A stretch of DNA of 40,507 nt from Paucidesulfovibrio sp050251775. GTDB taxonomy: Bacteria > Desulfobacterota > Desulfovibrionia > Desulfovibrionales > Desulfovibrionaceae. The stretch is from contig JBFWMD010000026.1 in the NCBI GenBank assembly GCA_050251775.1, positions 1-40,507 of the forward strand. The letters run 5' to 3'. The position numbers were made by a program, and so were the translations under genes. Positions 13,886 to 21,123 of this stretch are shown here, one piece after another. Position 1 is the stretch's first letter; every line of letters starts with the position of its first letter. A model generated the notes under the pieces. That model saw nothing but the letters and a program-made list of their open reading frames with translations. It searched no databases and had not been told where the DNA came from.

Positions 13886-15199
13886 ATGCAGCGCATCGAG
13901 GAACAGCAGCGCCAGGTGGCCCGCAGGGTGGACAAGGAAGACTGGCGCACCAACTGGACCGATTGGAAATGGCACGTGCGTCATTCCGTCCGCGACATCG
14001 GCAGCTTCGAAAAACTTTTGGGCGTGGAGTTTCCCGATCTGGAGCGCCGGGCGTTTTCACGCACCGTGGACAAGTTCCCCATGTCCGTGACGCCGTACTA
14101 CCTTTCGCTGATAGAAGCGGGCGACTACGAAAACGACCCCATTTTCCGGCAGGCCTTTCCCTCGCCCCACGAACTGGAGATCGGCCGCTTCGATATGAAG
14201 GACCCCTTGCACGAGGACAAGGACAGTCCGGCTCCGGGCGTCACCCACCGCTATCCGGACCGGGTGCTCTTTCACGTCAGCAACCTCTGCTCCATGTACT
14301 GCCGCCACTGCACGCGCAAGCGCAAGGTGGGGGACGTGGATTCCGTACCCTCCAAAAAGACGCTGCAAAAGGGCCTCGATTACATCCGCAACACCCCGCA
14401 GGTGCGCGACGTGCTGCTCTCGGGCGGCGATCCGCTGATGCTCGCGGACGAACGCCTGGACTGGCTGCTCGGAGAACTGGACGCCATCGACCATGTGGAC
14501 GTGGTGCGCATCGGCACGCGCATGCCGGTGGTGTTGCCCTACCGTGTGACCGACGACCTTGTGGAGATGCTCAGGCAGCACCATCCGCTCTGGCTGAACA
14601 CCCACTTCAACCATCCGCGCGAGCTGACCGCCACTTCCCGCGCGGCTCTGCGCAGGCTGGCGGACGCGGGCATTCCCCTCGGCAACCAGAGCGTGCTCCT
14701 GGCCGGGGTCAACGATTGTCCGCGTCTGATCAAGACCCTGAACCACAAGCTCGTGAAGAACCGCGTGCGCCCCTATTACCTCTACCAATGCGACCTTTCC
14801 GAGGGCTTGACCCACTTCCGCACGCCTGTGGGCAAGGGCATCGAGATCATGGAGAGCCTGCGCGGGCATACCAGCGGGTTCGCCGTGCCCACGTACGTCA
14901 TCGACGCGCCCGGCGGAGGCGGCAAGATTCCGGTCATGCCCAACTATGTGGTTTCCTGGGGCGCGAACAAGGTCATTCTGCGCAACTATGAAGGTGTGAT
15001 CACCACCTATGCGGAGCCAAGGGACTACAAGGAGCAGTATTGCGACCGCAATTGCGAGGACTGCAACCTCCAGCTCAAGGAAGAGGATGCCGAGGAGCAG
15101 TGCGTGGGCATCGAGAAGCTGCTTTCGGACAGCGACGAGACCCAGAGCCTGACGCCCATGGAAAACGACCGCATGGGCAGGAGGACGGATGCGGCCTGA
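13886..15199 (+). CDS. ablA: Lysine 2,3-aminomutase AblA
   Basis: This 437-aa radical-SAM, PLP-dependent enzyme converts L-alpha-lysine to L-beta-lysine. The [4Fe-4S]-binding motif CSMYCRHCTRKR (CxxxCxxC) is present near residue 135, followed by LLSGGDPLML and the PLP-binding lysine region APGGGGKIP. A C-terminal Cys pair, YCDRNCEDC, matches the zinc-binding tail of the clostridial enzyme. I prefer the ATG at 13886, 7 nt after CAGGAGGT; the ATG at 13880 is too close to it. With ablB overlapping downstream, the pair makes the osmolyte N-acetyl-beta-lysine. Confidence 0.95.
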   Translation: MQRIEEQQRQVARRVDKEDWRTNWTDWKWHVRHSVRDIGSFEKLLGVEFPDLERRAFSRTVDKFPMSVTPYYLSLIEAGDYENDPIFRQAFPSPHELEIGRFDMKDPLHEDKDSPAPGVTHRYPDRVLFHVSNLCSMYCRHCTRKRKVGDVDSVPSKKTLQKGLDYIRNTPQVRDVLLSGGDPLMLADERLDWLLGELDAIDHVDVVRIGTRMPVVLPYRVTDDLVEMLRQHHPLWLNTHFNHPRELTATSRAALRRLADAGIPLGNQSVLLAGVNDCPRLIKTLNHKLVKNRVRPYYLYQCDLSEGLTHFRTPVGKGIEIMESLRGHTSGFAVPTYVIDAPGGGGKIPVMPNYVVSWGANKVILRNYEGVITTYAEPRDYKEQYCDRNCEDCNLQLKEEDAEEQCVGIEKLLSDSDETQSLTPMENDRMGRRTDAA

Positions 15200-16049
15200 T
15201 CGGATCACCCAATTCGGAAATTCCGTGGTCCAGCATGGCCCGCTCAATGGCCGGGCCTACCTGATGCGCCTGGACCCCGAGGACAGCCCGCACATTGTCA
15301 GCCGGCTGGAGCGGCTGGCCGAGGACAACGGCTACACCAAGATCTTCGCCAAGGTTCCGGAGGGCGCGGCCAACGATTTCGCCGAGGCGGGCTACCGCAC
15401 CGAGGCCGTGGTTCCCGGATTTTTTAACGGCGAGGAATGCGGCCTGTTCATGGGCCGCTACTTCGCGGAGTGGCGGCGCGTTCCGGCCAATGCCGGTGAG
15501 CTGCGGCGGGTGCTGCGCACGGCCAGGGAAAATGTCAGACCCTGCGCCGAAAACGGGCTCTCCCGACCCGAGGACCGGCTGCCCGGCGGTTACCGGCTGC
15601 GAAGGCTTGGCCCGGAACACGCCGAGGACATGGCCGCGCTCTACTCCGAGGTCTTCTCGTCCTACCCCTTTCCCATCCATGAACCGGACTATCTCCGGGA
15701 AACCATGGCGGACGATGTGTGCTATTTCGCGGCCTGCTGCGACGGCGCGCCCGCGGCGCTCTGTTCCGCCGAGGTGGACCGCGATGCCGGTGTGGCGGAA
15801 ATGACCGACTTTGCCACCCTGCCCGCGCATCGCGGTCTGGGCCTGGCCGGGCATCTGCTCTCCAGGGCCGAACGCGCCATGTCCGCACTGGGCCTGTCCA
15901 CGCTCTACACCATAGCCCGGGCGGCTTCCTACGGCATGAACATCACCTTTGCCCGTGCCGGGTACGACTATTCCGGAATCCTGCCCAACAACACGAACAT
16001 CTCGGGCGGCCTGGAAAGCATGAACGTCTGGCATAAAAGCCTGGACTGA
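15189..16049 (+). CDS. ablB: Beta-lysine N-acetyltransferase AblB
   Basis: This 286-aa protein has a C-terminal GNAT acetyltransferase fold, with the acetyl-CoA loop LPAHRGLGLAGHLLSRAE near residues 205-225. An N-terminal extension of about 130 residues is typical of AblB (DNGYTKIFAKVPEGA, FFNGEECGLFMGRYF). It acetylates beta-lysine to N-acetyl-beta-lysine, a compatible solute first described in methanogenic archaea and since found in some anaerobic bacteria. The ORF overlaps ablA by 11 nt, which implies translational coupling. A terminator follows 28 bp after the stop. Confidence 0.93.
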   Translation: MRPDRITQFGNSVVQHGPLNGRAYLMRLDPEDSPHIVSRLERLAEDNGYTKIFAKVPEGAANDFAEAGYRTEAVVPGFFNGEECGLFMGRYFAEWRRVPANAGELRRVLRTARENVRPCAENGLSRPEDRLPGGYRLRRLGPEHAEDMAALYSEVFSSYPFPIHEPDYLRETMADDVCYFAACCDGAPAALCSAEVDRDAGVAEMTDFATLPAHRGLGLAGHLLSRAERAMSALGLSTLYTIARAASYGMNITFARAGYDYSGILPNNTNISGGLESMNVWHKSLD

Positions 16050-16077
16050 GGCTTCCCGCAGGGGAGTTCGTTGATTC

Positions 16078-16112
16078 GGGCCGGCCCGGTGGGGATCGGC
16101 CCGTTTTCGTTT
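16078..16112 (+). terminator. Terminator of ablAB
   Basis: GGGCCG (16078-16083) pairs with CGGCCC (16097-16102), followed by GTTTTCGTTT. Confidence 0.85.
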
Positions 16113-16175
16113 GCGGACGGAAAAGGGCCAGGGCTGGTTTTCGGACCGGAAAGACGTGGTGTGCAATGGCCTGAA

Positions 16176-16207
16176 AACGAGAAAGGCTCCCTGAAGGGGG
16201 GGAGCCT
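16176..16207 (-). terminator. Terminator of small RNA candidate B
   Basis: On the minus strand AGGCTCCC (16207-16200), loop CCCCTTCA and GGGAGCCT (16191-16184) are followed by TTCTCGTTTT. On the plus strand the tail is GTTGTTTC, so weak two-way termination is possible. Confidence 0.75.
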
Positions 16208-16244
16208 GTTGTTTCTCGTAAGAAGAAGGAAGTGATGAAGGATA
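16176..16244 (-). ncRNA. Candidate sigma-54-dependent small RNA (B)
   Basis: A full-consensus sigma-54 promoter (16255-16271) would start transcription near 16244 on the minus strand. The product is bounded within about 65-70 nt by an intrinsic terminator (stem 16200-16207 with 16184-16191, then TTCTCGTTTT). No ORF fits in it. The 5' part carries an unpaired pyrimidine run (complement of 16220-16233, ACUUCCUUCUUCUU) that could pair with Shine-Dalgarno sequences, then an A-rich linker and the terminator hairpin. This is the layout of a trans-acting regulatory RNA. It lies between the converging ends of ablB and the LuxR gene. Confidence 0.65.
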
Positions 16245-16254
16245 ATTTAAGAAT

Positions 16255-16271
16255 AGCAATCGTCGTGCCAA
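16255..16271 (-). promoter_or_regulatory. Sigma-54 (-24/-12) promoter B, full consensus match
   Basis: On the minus strand the site reads TTGGCACG-ACGA-TTGCT, matching YTGGCACG-N4-TTGCW at every defined position with exact GG-N10-GC spacing. The upstream side (16280-16325) is strongly AT-rich, and a palindrome block follows at 16375-16438. TGCCA-ATAC-TGGCA (16266-16279) overlaps the -24 box and might bind another regulator. Confidence 0.85.
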
Positions 16272-16374
16272 TACTGGCATGGTCCGAGAAAATTAAAAAT
16301 TATTGTTTAATTTTAGAATGTTATTGCGTCGTGTCTGAAGTGGGCCGGATGCGGCAACGAGCAAGACAGTAAAA

Positions 16375-16438
16375 AATTTTGTACATAGGGAGCTGGCAAG
16401 GCGTTGGGGTACAAAATTCTGTGCCCGAGCCTGCACAC
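16375..16438. promoter_or_regulatory. Palindrome cluster, probable activator-binding enhancer B
   Basis: AATTTTGTAC (16375-16384) and GTACAAAATT (16409-16418) form a perfect 10-bp inverted repeat with a 24-nt spacer. TGTGC and GCACA arms follow at once (16420-16424 and 16433-16437). The 28 nt at 16411-16438 match 3928-3955 at 21 positions without gaps and in the same orientation relative to their promoters. The block is 104-167 bp upstream of promoter B. Confidence 0.6.
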
Positions 16439-16601
16439 GGAGTCGGGGTGCGCATAACACCTTGCAATAAAGGCTTTTATCAGGCTGATATGCGGGTCGT
16501 AAGCGCAAGCGGATTTGTGGTCTGCGGGCGGGAAGACAATGGGCGGTGGCGGAATCCCGGGAGCAAGGCAAAAAATTTAAACTTCGGCAGAGTCCCGCGC
16601 C

Positions 16602-17546
16602 TCAGTCCAATCCCGGTTGTCCCTGAAGGAATGTGGCCAGGGAAATTTTGCGCCCGCGCAGGCCCAGCTTGCGGCGGATGTTCTTGCGGTGGGTCTGAAC
16701 CGTCTCAAAGGCGGTGTTCAGCAGATCCGCGATTTCCGCCCCGGCCCGGCCCGAGCGGATCAACCGGCAGATTTCCAGTTCGCGCGGGGTCAGGCGCAGC
16801 AGCAGGGGGGAGAGGCTTTCCTGGTCACCCTCGGACAGGCCTTCCAGACGGTCGCGGATCATCTCCAGATAGCTGTGCCGCAGCTCCGAAGAAGGCTCCC
16901 TGGCCATGCGCTCCAGCGCAGGCACGATGTCGCGCCGCAAATCCTCCACCAGCTCGCGTCGGGCCTGTCGCCCGGCCTCGTCCGCCGAGCGGACCACGTT
17001 GCGCAGGGCCAGGTTCATGCCCTGGACCTCGCGTTCCTTGCGCTCCAGCCCGCGTTCCAGGCGGGTGAAGTCCGTGCGGTCGCGCAGCCCCAGATGATAG
17101 AGGCTCTGGTCGTCCTGGTCCAGGCGTCGCAGTTGCGCGCGCATGTGCCGGTCGCGCCCCGCGCTGTCGCGGGCCACAAGCCTGCCGGTCCAGGTTTCAC
17201 TGTTGTCCAGGGTGGCCAGGGCCACGCCAAAGGGGTTGCGCTGCTCCGGGGCGAACAGCTCCACCACGTCGCGCCCTTCCAGGCCGCTGTCAGCCGGGTC
17301 GAAAAGCCGGGTTGCGGTGGGATTGGCCTGGATGATCAGGCGGTCCTCGTCGAGCAGGAACAGGGCGTCCGTGGAGCTTTCGAAGAGCGCGTCCGCCACA
17401 AGGGCGGGGTCGGGCAGGGCCGGGTTCGCGGCTCCGCTGTCCAAGGGCTCGCTGTGCGGGCCGGGCTTGTCAGTCTGGTCGTACTGATGCGGCATGATCG
17501 TATCCGGGGTTTCGGGGAGGAGGTCCTCCCCGATGCACCGTGCCAT
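16602..17546 (-). CDS. PAS-LuxR family transcriptional regulator
   Basis: This protein of up to 314 aa has an N-terminal PAS domain (about residues 50-165; ALFLLDEDRLIIQANPTATRLF) and a charged coiled-coil linker (about 165-230). A C-terminal LuxR/GerE helix-turn-helix follows (about 247-305; LTPRELEICRLIRSGR, then TVQTHRKNIRRKL). There is no receiver domain, so signal sensing probably goes through the PAS fold. Start choice is uncertain: 17546 and 17495 both lack a good ribosome site, and GGGGAGGAGGTCCTCCCC (17513-17530) lies between them. It follows rnhA by about 30 nt. Its targets are unknown. Confidence 0.85.
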   Translation of the reverse strand: MARCIGEDLLPETPDTIMPHQYDQTDKPGPHSEPLDSGAANPALPDPALVADALFESSTDALFLLDEDRLIIQANPTATRLFDPADSGLEGRDVVELFAPEQRNPFGVALATLDNSETWTGRLVARDSAGRDRHMRAQLRRLDQDDQSLYHLGLRDRTDFTRLERGLERKEREVQGMNLALRNVVRSADEAGRQARRELVEDLRRDIVPALERMAREPSSELRHSYLEMIRDRLEGLSEGDQESLSPLLLRLTPRELEICRLIRSGRAGAEIADLLNTAFETVQTHRKNIRRKLGLRGRKISLATFLQGQPGLD

Positions 17547-17577
17547 GAACAGGCCGCAATGCCAAGGGCAGGAGAAA

Positions 17578-18036
17578 TCAGGCTTCCACGTCCTCGGGCT
17601 GGCCGGTCATGCCGGCCTGGGTCCGGGCGAGCACGTCGCAGCGTTCGTTTTCGGGGTTGCCCGCATGCCCGCGCACCCAGCGGAAATCCACGTCGTGTTC
17701 TTTGACCAGGGGCATCAGGGCCTGCCAGAGGTCCTGGTTTTTCACGGGTTTTTTCGCGGAGGTCTTCCAGCCGTTTTTGATCCAGCCGTCGAGCCAGCCC
17801 TTGGTCAGGGCGTTGCGCACGTACTGGGAGTCCGTGTAAAGCGTCACGGCGCACGGCTTTTTCAGGGTGGAGAGCGCCTCAATCACGGCGCGCAGTTCCA
17901 TGCGGTTGTTGGTGGTCTTGCGGTAGCCGCCGGACAATTCCCGGCGTTGCTCGCCCCAGGTGAGCACGGCGGCCCAGCCGCCGGGGCCGGGATTGCCCAG
18001 GCAGGAGCCGTCCGTGTAGATGGTCACTTCAGTCAC
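17578..18036 (-). CDS. rnhA: Ribonuclease HI
   Basis: This 152-aa RNase H cleaves RNA in RNA:DNA hybrids. The catalytic acidic residues appear in the expected motifs YTDGSCLGNPGPGGW, NNRMELRAV, YTDSQYV and NERCDVLA, and the basic protrusion GWIKNGWKTSAKKPVKN is present as in E. coli RNase HI. I chose a GTG start at 18036, which follows GGAGAGGAACTCAA and overlaps the upstream stop as GTGA. The annotated-length match to E. coli RNase HI (155 aa) supports it over the longer in-frame ATG. Confidence 0.95.
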   Translation of the reverse strand: MTEVTIYTDGSCLGNPGPGGWAAVLTWGEQRRELSGGYRKTTNNRMELRAVIEALSTLKKPCAVTLYTDSQYVRNALTKGWLDGWIKNGWKTSAKKPVKNQDLWQALMPLVKEHDVDFRWVRGHAGNPENERCDVLARTQAGMTGQPEDVEA

Positions 18037-18902
18037 TTGAGTTCCTCTCCGGCCAAGGTCTGCCAGATTCGTATCAGTGCGGTCTTGAGTCCCTGGGGCC
18101 AATCCCCGTTGTCGAAAGAGGTCGTGAAATGCTCGGTCATGAGTTCGCGCTCGAACTGCGGACCCAGGGCGCGGCGCATGATCGGCGGGAAGCTGACGAT
18201 GACCTGCCGTTTCCCGGGGGCAAGTCCAAGGAACATGGTCTGGTTGTCCAAATCGGGGACAACGATCTCCCCGTTGAAGACACGGATCACGGCTTTTTGG
18301 GCGAAGTCGCGCTCCAGCGCCTCGGCAAAGCGGGCCACAAAACGGCGCGTGTCCGGATCAAGGGTTCCGGTCTCGTCGAGCAGGGGCGCGTCTTCGTTCA
18401 TGGCTTGCTCCAGGCTGGCGTCGCGGTCGCGCTGCTGGTTCCAGATCAGCACCAGGGCGGATTTCAGCCCGATCTGCCAGTTCTTGTCCCAATGCCGCTC
18501 GAAATGCCTGTCTTCCAGGTAGGCCCGCAGTTCCCCGGCCTTGGTCGGTTCCCACTCCGGGGGGGCCACGAACACCACTTGCCGTTGGCTCGGGCAGATG
18601 CCCAGAAAGAGCCGCTTTCCCATGGGTTCGGGCCGCTCCACCGGGTGCAGGCGAATGCGGATGCGCGCGTCGATGCCGAAGCTTTCGCGCATGGTCCGCG
18701 CGAAATCCTTGGCATAGGTCCGCAATTGTGGCTCCAGCTTTCCGGTCTCGTCCCAGAGGGGCTTGTCCACGTAGAGGCGTTCAAGCATGTTCCGGTTGTT
18801 TTGCCAGAATGCCCAGCCCACCAGGGCCACGACCAGGAGCATGGCCAGCATGCGGACCAGGCGTTCGAGGGGGGTTTTCCCTCCGACGGAGAACAGACGC
18901 AT
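18033..18902 (-). CDS. Membrane-anchored protein with two TPM-like repeats
   Basis: This 289-aa protein starts at 18902 after GAGGAACCACAAGC. One N-terminal membrane helix (about residues 15-34) is followed by two homologous modules of about 115 residues. Each begins WDETGKL or LDETGTL, has a middle strand FLGICPSQRQVVFVAPP or FLGLAPGKRQVIVSFPP, and ends near WQIGLKSALVLIW or WPQGLKTALIRIW. The pattern resembles TPM-domain proteins, which are usually single-domain and secreted or anchored. TPM roles are poorly known (photosystem repair, membrane stress). It is co-encoded with rnhA through a 4-nt overlap. Confidence 0.6.
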   Translation of the reverse strand: MRLFSVGGKTPLERLVRMLAMLLVVALVGWAFWQNNRNMLERLYVDKPLWDETGKLEPQLRTYAKDFARTMRESFGIDARIRIRLHPVERPEPMGKRLFLGICPSQRQVVFVAPPEWEPTKAGELRAYLEDRHFERHWDKNWQIGLKSALVLIWNQQRDRDASLEQAMNEDAPLLDETGTLDPDTRRFVARFAEALERDFAQKAVIRVFNGEIVVPDLDNQTMFLGLAPGKRQVIVSFPPIMRRALGPQFERELMTEHFTTSFDNGDWPQGLKTALIRIWQTLAGEELK

Positions 18903-19038
18903 TGCTTGTGGTTCCTCGGGTTGGCTTGATTGGGCGCGGACCCGTTGTAACGGGGCCGCGAAGGTGCTGCTGAAGGGTAGCAGAAAAGCCGGGCATGGTG
19001 AATAGCGTCGGGAATAGCCAAATTCGTCAGATTGTCCT

Positions 19039-19052
19039 GGCGGATAATACGC
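19039..19052 (+). promoter_or_regulatory. Weak sigma-54-like site upstream of the chemoreceptor
   Basis: TGGCGGATAATACGCAA has GG-N10-GC spacing (19039-19040, 19051-19052) but departs from consensus in both boxes. It would start a transcript about 50 nt before the chemoreceptor ATG. Motility genes are often sigma-54 or sigma-28 dependent, so it is recorded at low confidence. Confidence 0.25.
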
Positions 19053-19112
19053 AAATGATGTTACGGAAAAAAACAAAGTCCATCTTCTTGGCTTGAGTAC
19101 GAGGGGGGCACA

Positions 19113-21044
19113 ATGATGCGCATCAGACGGTTTCGAGATTGGGGTATTTTCGCCAAGGTGATGTCCCTTTTTTTGGGATTTCTCATGTTGGTTTTCACAG
19201 GCATGCTTTTCTATTATCTGCCGTTGTTTGAGCGCACTCTCCGGGGAGAAAAGGAACAGGCCGTCCGCAGCAATGTTGAAGTAGCATGGTCCGTGGTATC
19301 CCACTACGGAGCGCTGGAGTCCCAGGGGAAGCTGACGCGCGAAGAGGCACAGCGACAGGCCAAGGCGGACGTTGGTGACCTGCGCTACCAGGGCGAACAG
19401 TATTTCTGGATCAACGACCTCAGGCCTTACATGATCATGCATCCGTTCAAGCCCGAACTGGACGGCACGGACATCTCCGGCAACGCCGACCCCACGGGCA
19501 AGCACCTATTTCTGGAGATGGTCCGGGTGATCAAGGCCAACGGCATGGGCTTCGTGGATTACATGTGGCCCAAGCCGGGGCATGACGAACCGCAGCCCAA
19601 GATTTCCTACGTGCAGCTTTACGAACCCTGGGGCTGGATCGTGGGCAGCGGCATCTACGTGGACGACGTGACCGCGCAGACCTCCAAGCTGCGCTGGGGC
19701 ATTCTCGTGCCGTTCATCATCGGCTCGCTGATTGTTCTGATCCTCGCGTTTGTGATCATTCGCGGCATCGTGGGCAGATTGCACCGCGCCGTGGAACTGG
19801 CAGGAGAGATTCGGCTCGGCGATCTGAGCAAGCGGCTGGACTTTGAACAGCACAACGAGATCGGCAAGCTCGGCGAGGCCCTGAATGCGATGGCCGAAGG
19901 CCTGGAGGACAAGGCCCGGCTTGCGGAGCGCATCGCTGCCGGCGATCTGACCTCGGACGTGCGCGTGGCGTCGGATCGGGATACGCTCGGGCAGTCTCTC
20001 CAGCGCATGAGCCACGAACTGAACAAGCTGATCGGGCAGGTGCGCGAGGCCACGGCCCAAATGGACGAGGGCGCGAACCAGGTCTCCGAGTCGAGCCAGT
20101 CCCTGTCCGAGGGAGCCACAGAACAGGCCTCGGCCATTCAGCAGATCACCAGCGCCATGAGCGAAATTGGCTCCGAGACGCGCAGCAGCGCGGAAAAGGC
20201 CTCCCGCGCCAACGAGCTGGCCGAAGGGGCGCGCCGCGCCGCGGAGCAGGGCGGCGAAGAAATGGAGCGCATGGTCGAGGCCATGGGCGAAATCAACGAA
20301 TCCAGCAAGGCCATCAGCAAGATCATCAAGGTCATCGACGAGATAGCGTTTCAGACCAACCTGCTGGCCCTGAACGCGGCCGTGGAGGCGGCCCGGGCGG
20401 GCCGCCACGGCAAGGGCTTTGCCGTGGTGGCCGAGGAGGTCCGAAACCTGGCCTCGCGCAGCGCCAAGGCGGCCCGGGAAACCGCCCAGCTCATCGAGGG
20501 ATCGGTGGCCCGTTCGGCCCACGGAGACAGCATGGTGCGCGAGACCGCGGGCTCGCTTTCCGCCATTGTGGAACAAGCCGCCAACGTGGCCGCGCTCGTG
20601 GCGGACATTTCCGAGGCCTCGAACAAGCAGGCCCAGGGGGTGCAACAGGTTTCCGAGGGATTGAACCAGATCGACGCGGTGACCCAGCGCAATACGGCCA
20701 GCGCCGAGGAGACCGCTTCTGCGGCGGAAGAGCTGTCGGCCCAGTCCGCGGAACTTCGCGGGCTGATGCGACATTTCACGGTCAAGCGCGAGAGCGGAGG
20801 CAGAATCAAGGTTCCCGAACCGAAGCAACCGGAGCCGCGACGCATGGAAGTGCGGCGTGAACCGCCCAAGAGCCTGCCGGAAGTGCGTTCCAGCGGCGGG
20901 GGCAAGCCTGCCGCGCTGGACCGGGGCGTGCGCCTGGACACGCGTCCGAATGCCCGCCCGGCCGAGCAGGGCGCCTGGGACGAGAAGACAGAGGACCCGG
21001 CTTCGATCATCGCCCTGGATGACAAGGAATTCGGTCGGTACTAA
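19113..21044 (+). CDS. Methyl-accepting chemotaxis protein with sCache_2 sensor
   Basis: This 643-aa chemoreceptor starts at 19113 after GAGGGGGGCACA. TM1 spans about residues 13-36 and the periplasmic single-Cache domain about 40-185 (QYFWINDLRPYMIMHP, GWIVGSGIYVDDV). TM2 is about 188-213 and HAMP about 215-270. The signalling domain contains the conserved hairpin tip EIAFQTNLLALNAAVEAAR and flanking methylation helices. sCache_2 sensors commonly bind small organic acids, but the ligand cannot be read here. The C-terminal tail is long and Pro/Arg-rich, and it ends without a CheR-tethering pentapeptide. Confidence 0.95.
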   Translation: MMRIRRFRDWGIFAKVMSLFLGFLMLVFTGMLFYYLPLFERTLRGEKEQAVRSNVEVAWSVVSHYGALESQGKLTREEAQRQAKADVGDLRYQGEQYFWINDLRPYMIMHPFKPELDGTDISGNADPTGKHLFLEMVRVIKANGMGFVDYMWPKPGHDEPQPKISYVQLYEPWGWIVGSGIYVDDVTAQTSKLRWGILVPFIIGSLIVLILAFVIIRGIVGRLHRAVELAGEIRLGDLSKRLDFEQHNEIGKLGEALNAMAEGLEDKARLAERIAAGDLTSDVRVASDRDTLGQSLQRMSHELNKLIGQVREATAQMDEGANQVSESSQSLSEGATEQASAIQQITSAMSEIGSETRSSAEKASRANELAEGARRAAEQGGEEMERMVEAMGEINESSKAISKIIKVIDEIAFQTNLLALNAAVEAARAGRHGKGFAVVAEEVRNLASRSAKAARETAQLIEGSVARSAHGDSMVRETAGSLSAIVEQAANVAALVADISEASNKQAQGVQQVSEGLNQIDAVTQRNTASAEETASAAEELSAQSAELRGLMRHFTVKRESGGRIKVPEPKQPEPRRMEVRREPPKSLPEVRSSGGGKPAALDRGVRLDTRPNARPAEQGAWDEKTEDPASIIALDDKEFGRY

Positions 21045-21100
21045 CGGAAAAGGCCAAACGCGGCCTGGCGGCGTTCGGCGCGTCGCGGCGGCGGATCATG

Positions 21101-21123
21101 GGGAGGCTTCGGCCTCCCTTTTT
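21101..21123 (+). terminator. Terminator of the chemoreceptor gene
   Basis: GGGAGGC-TTCG-GCCTCCC (21101-21118) is followed by TTTTT. The T-run reaches the stop codon of the converging permease gene. Confidence 0.92.

Larger units (their letters stand above)
16050..16601. other. Gene-free gap with sRNA candidate B and its control region
   Basis: This 552-bp gap between converging ablB and the LuxR gene contains the ablAB terminator, sRNA B, promoter B and the enhancer-like block. From 16440 to 16601 I see only minor direct or inverted repeats, and an AAATTTTTT run on the minus strand (near 16570-16580) that may help end the LuxR transcript. No ORF in it looks real. Confidence 0.6.

Noticed and set aside
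19506..20828. Minus-strand 440-codon ORF opposite the chemoreceptor
   Set aside because: Antisense shadow of a clearly identified chemoreceptor.
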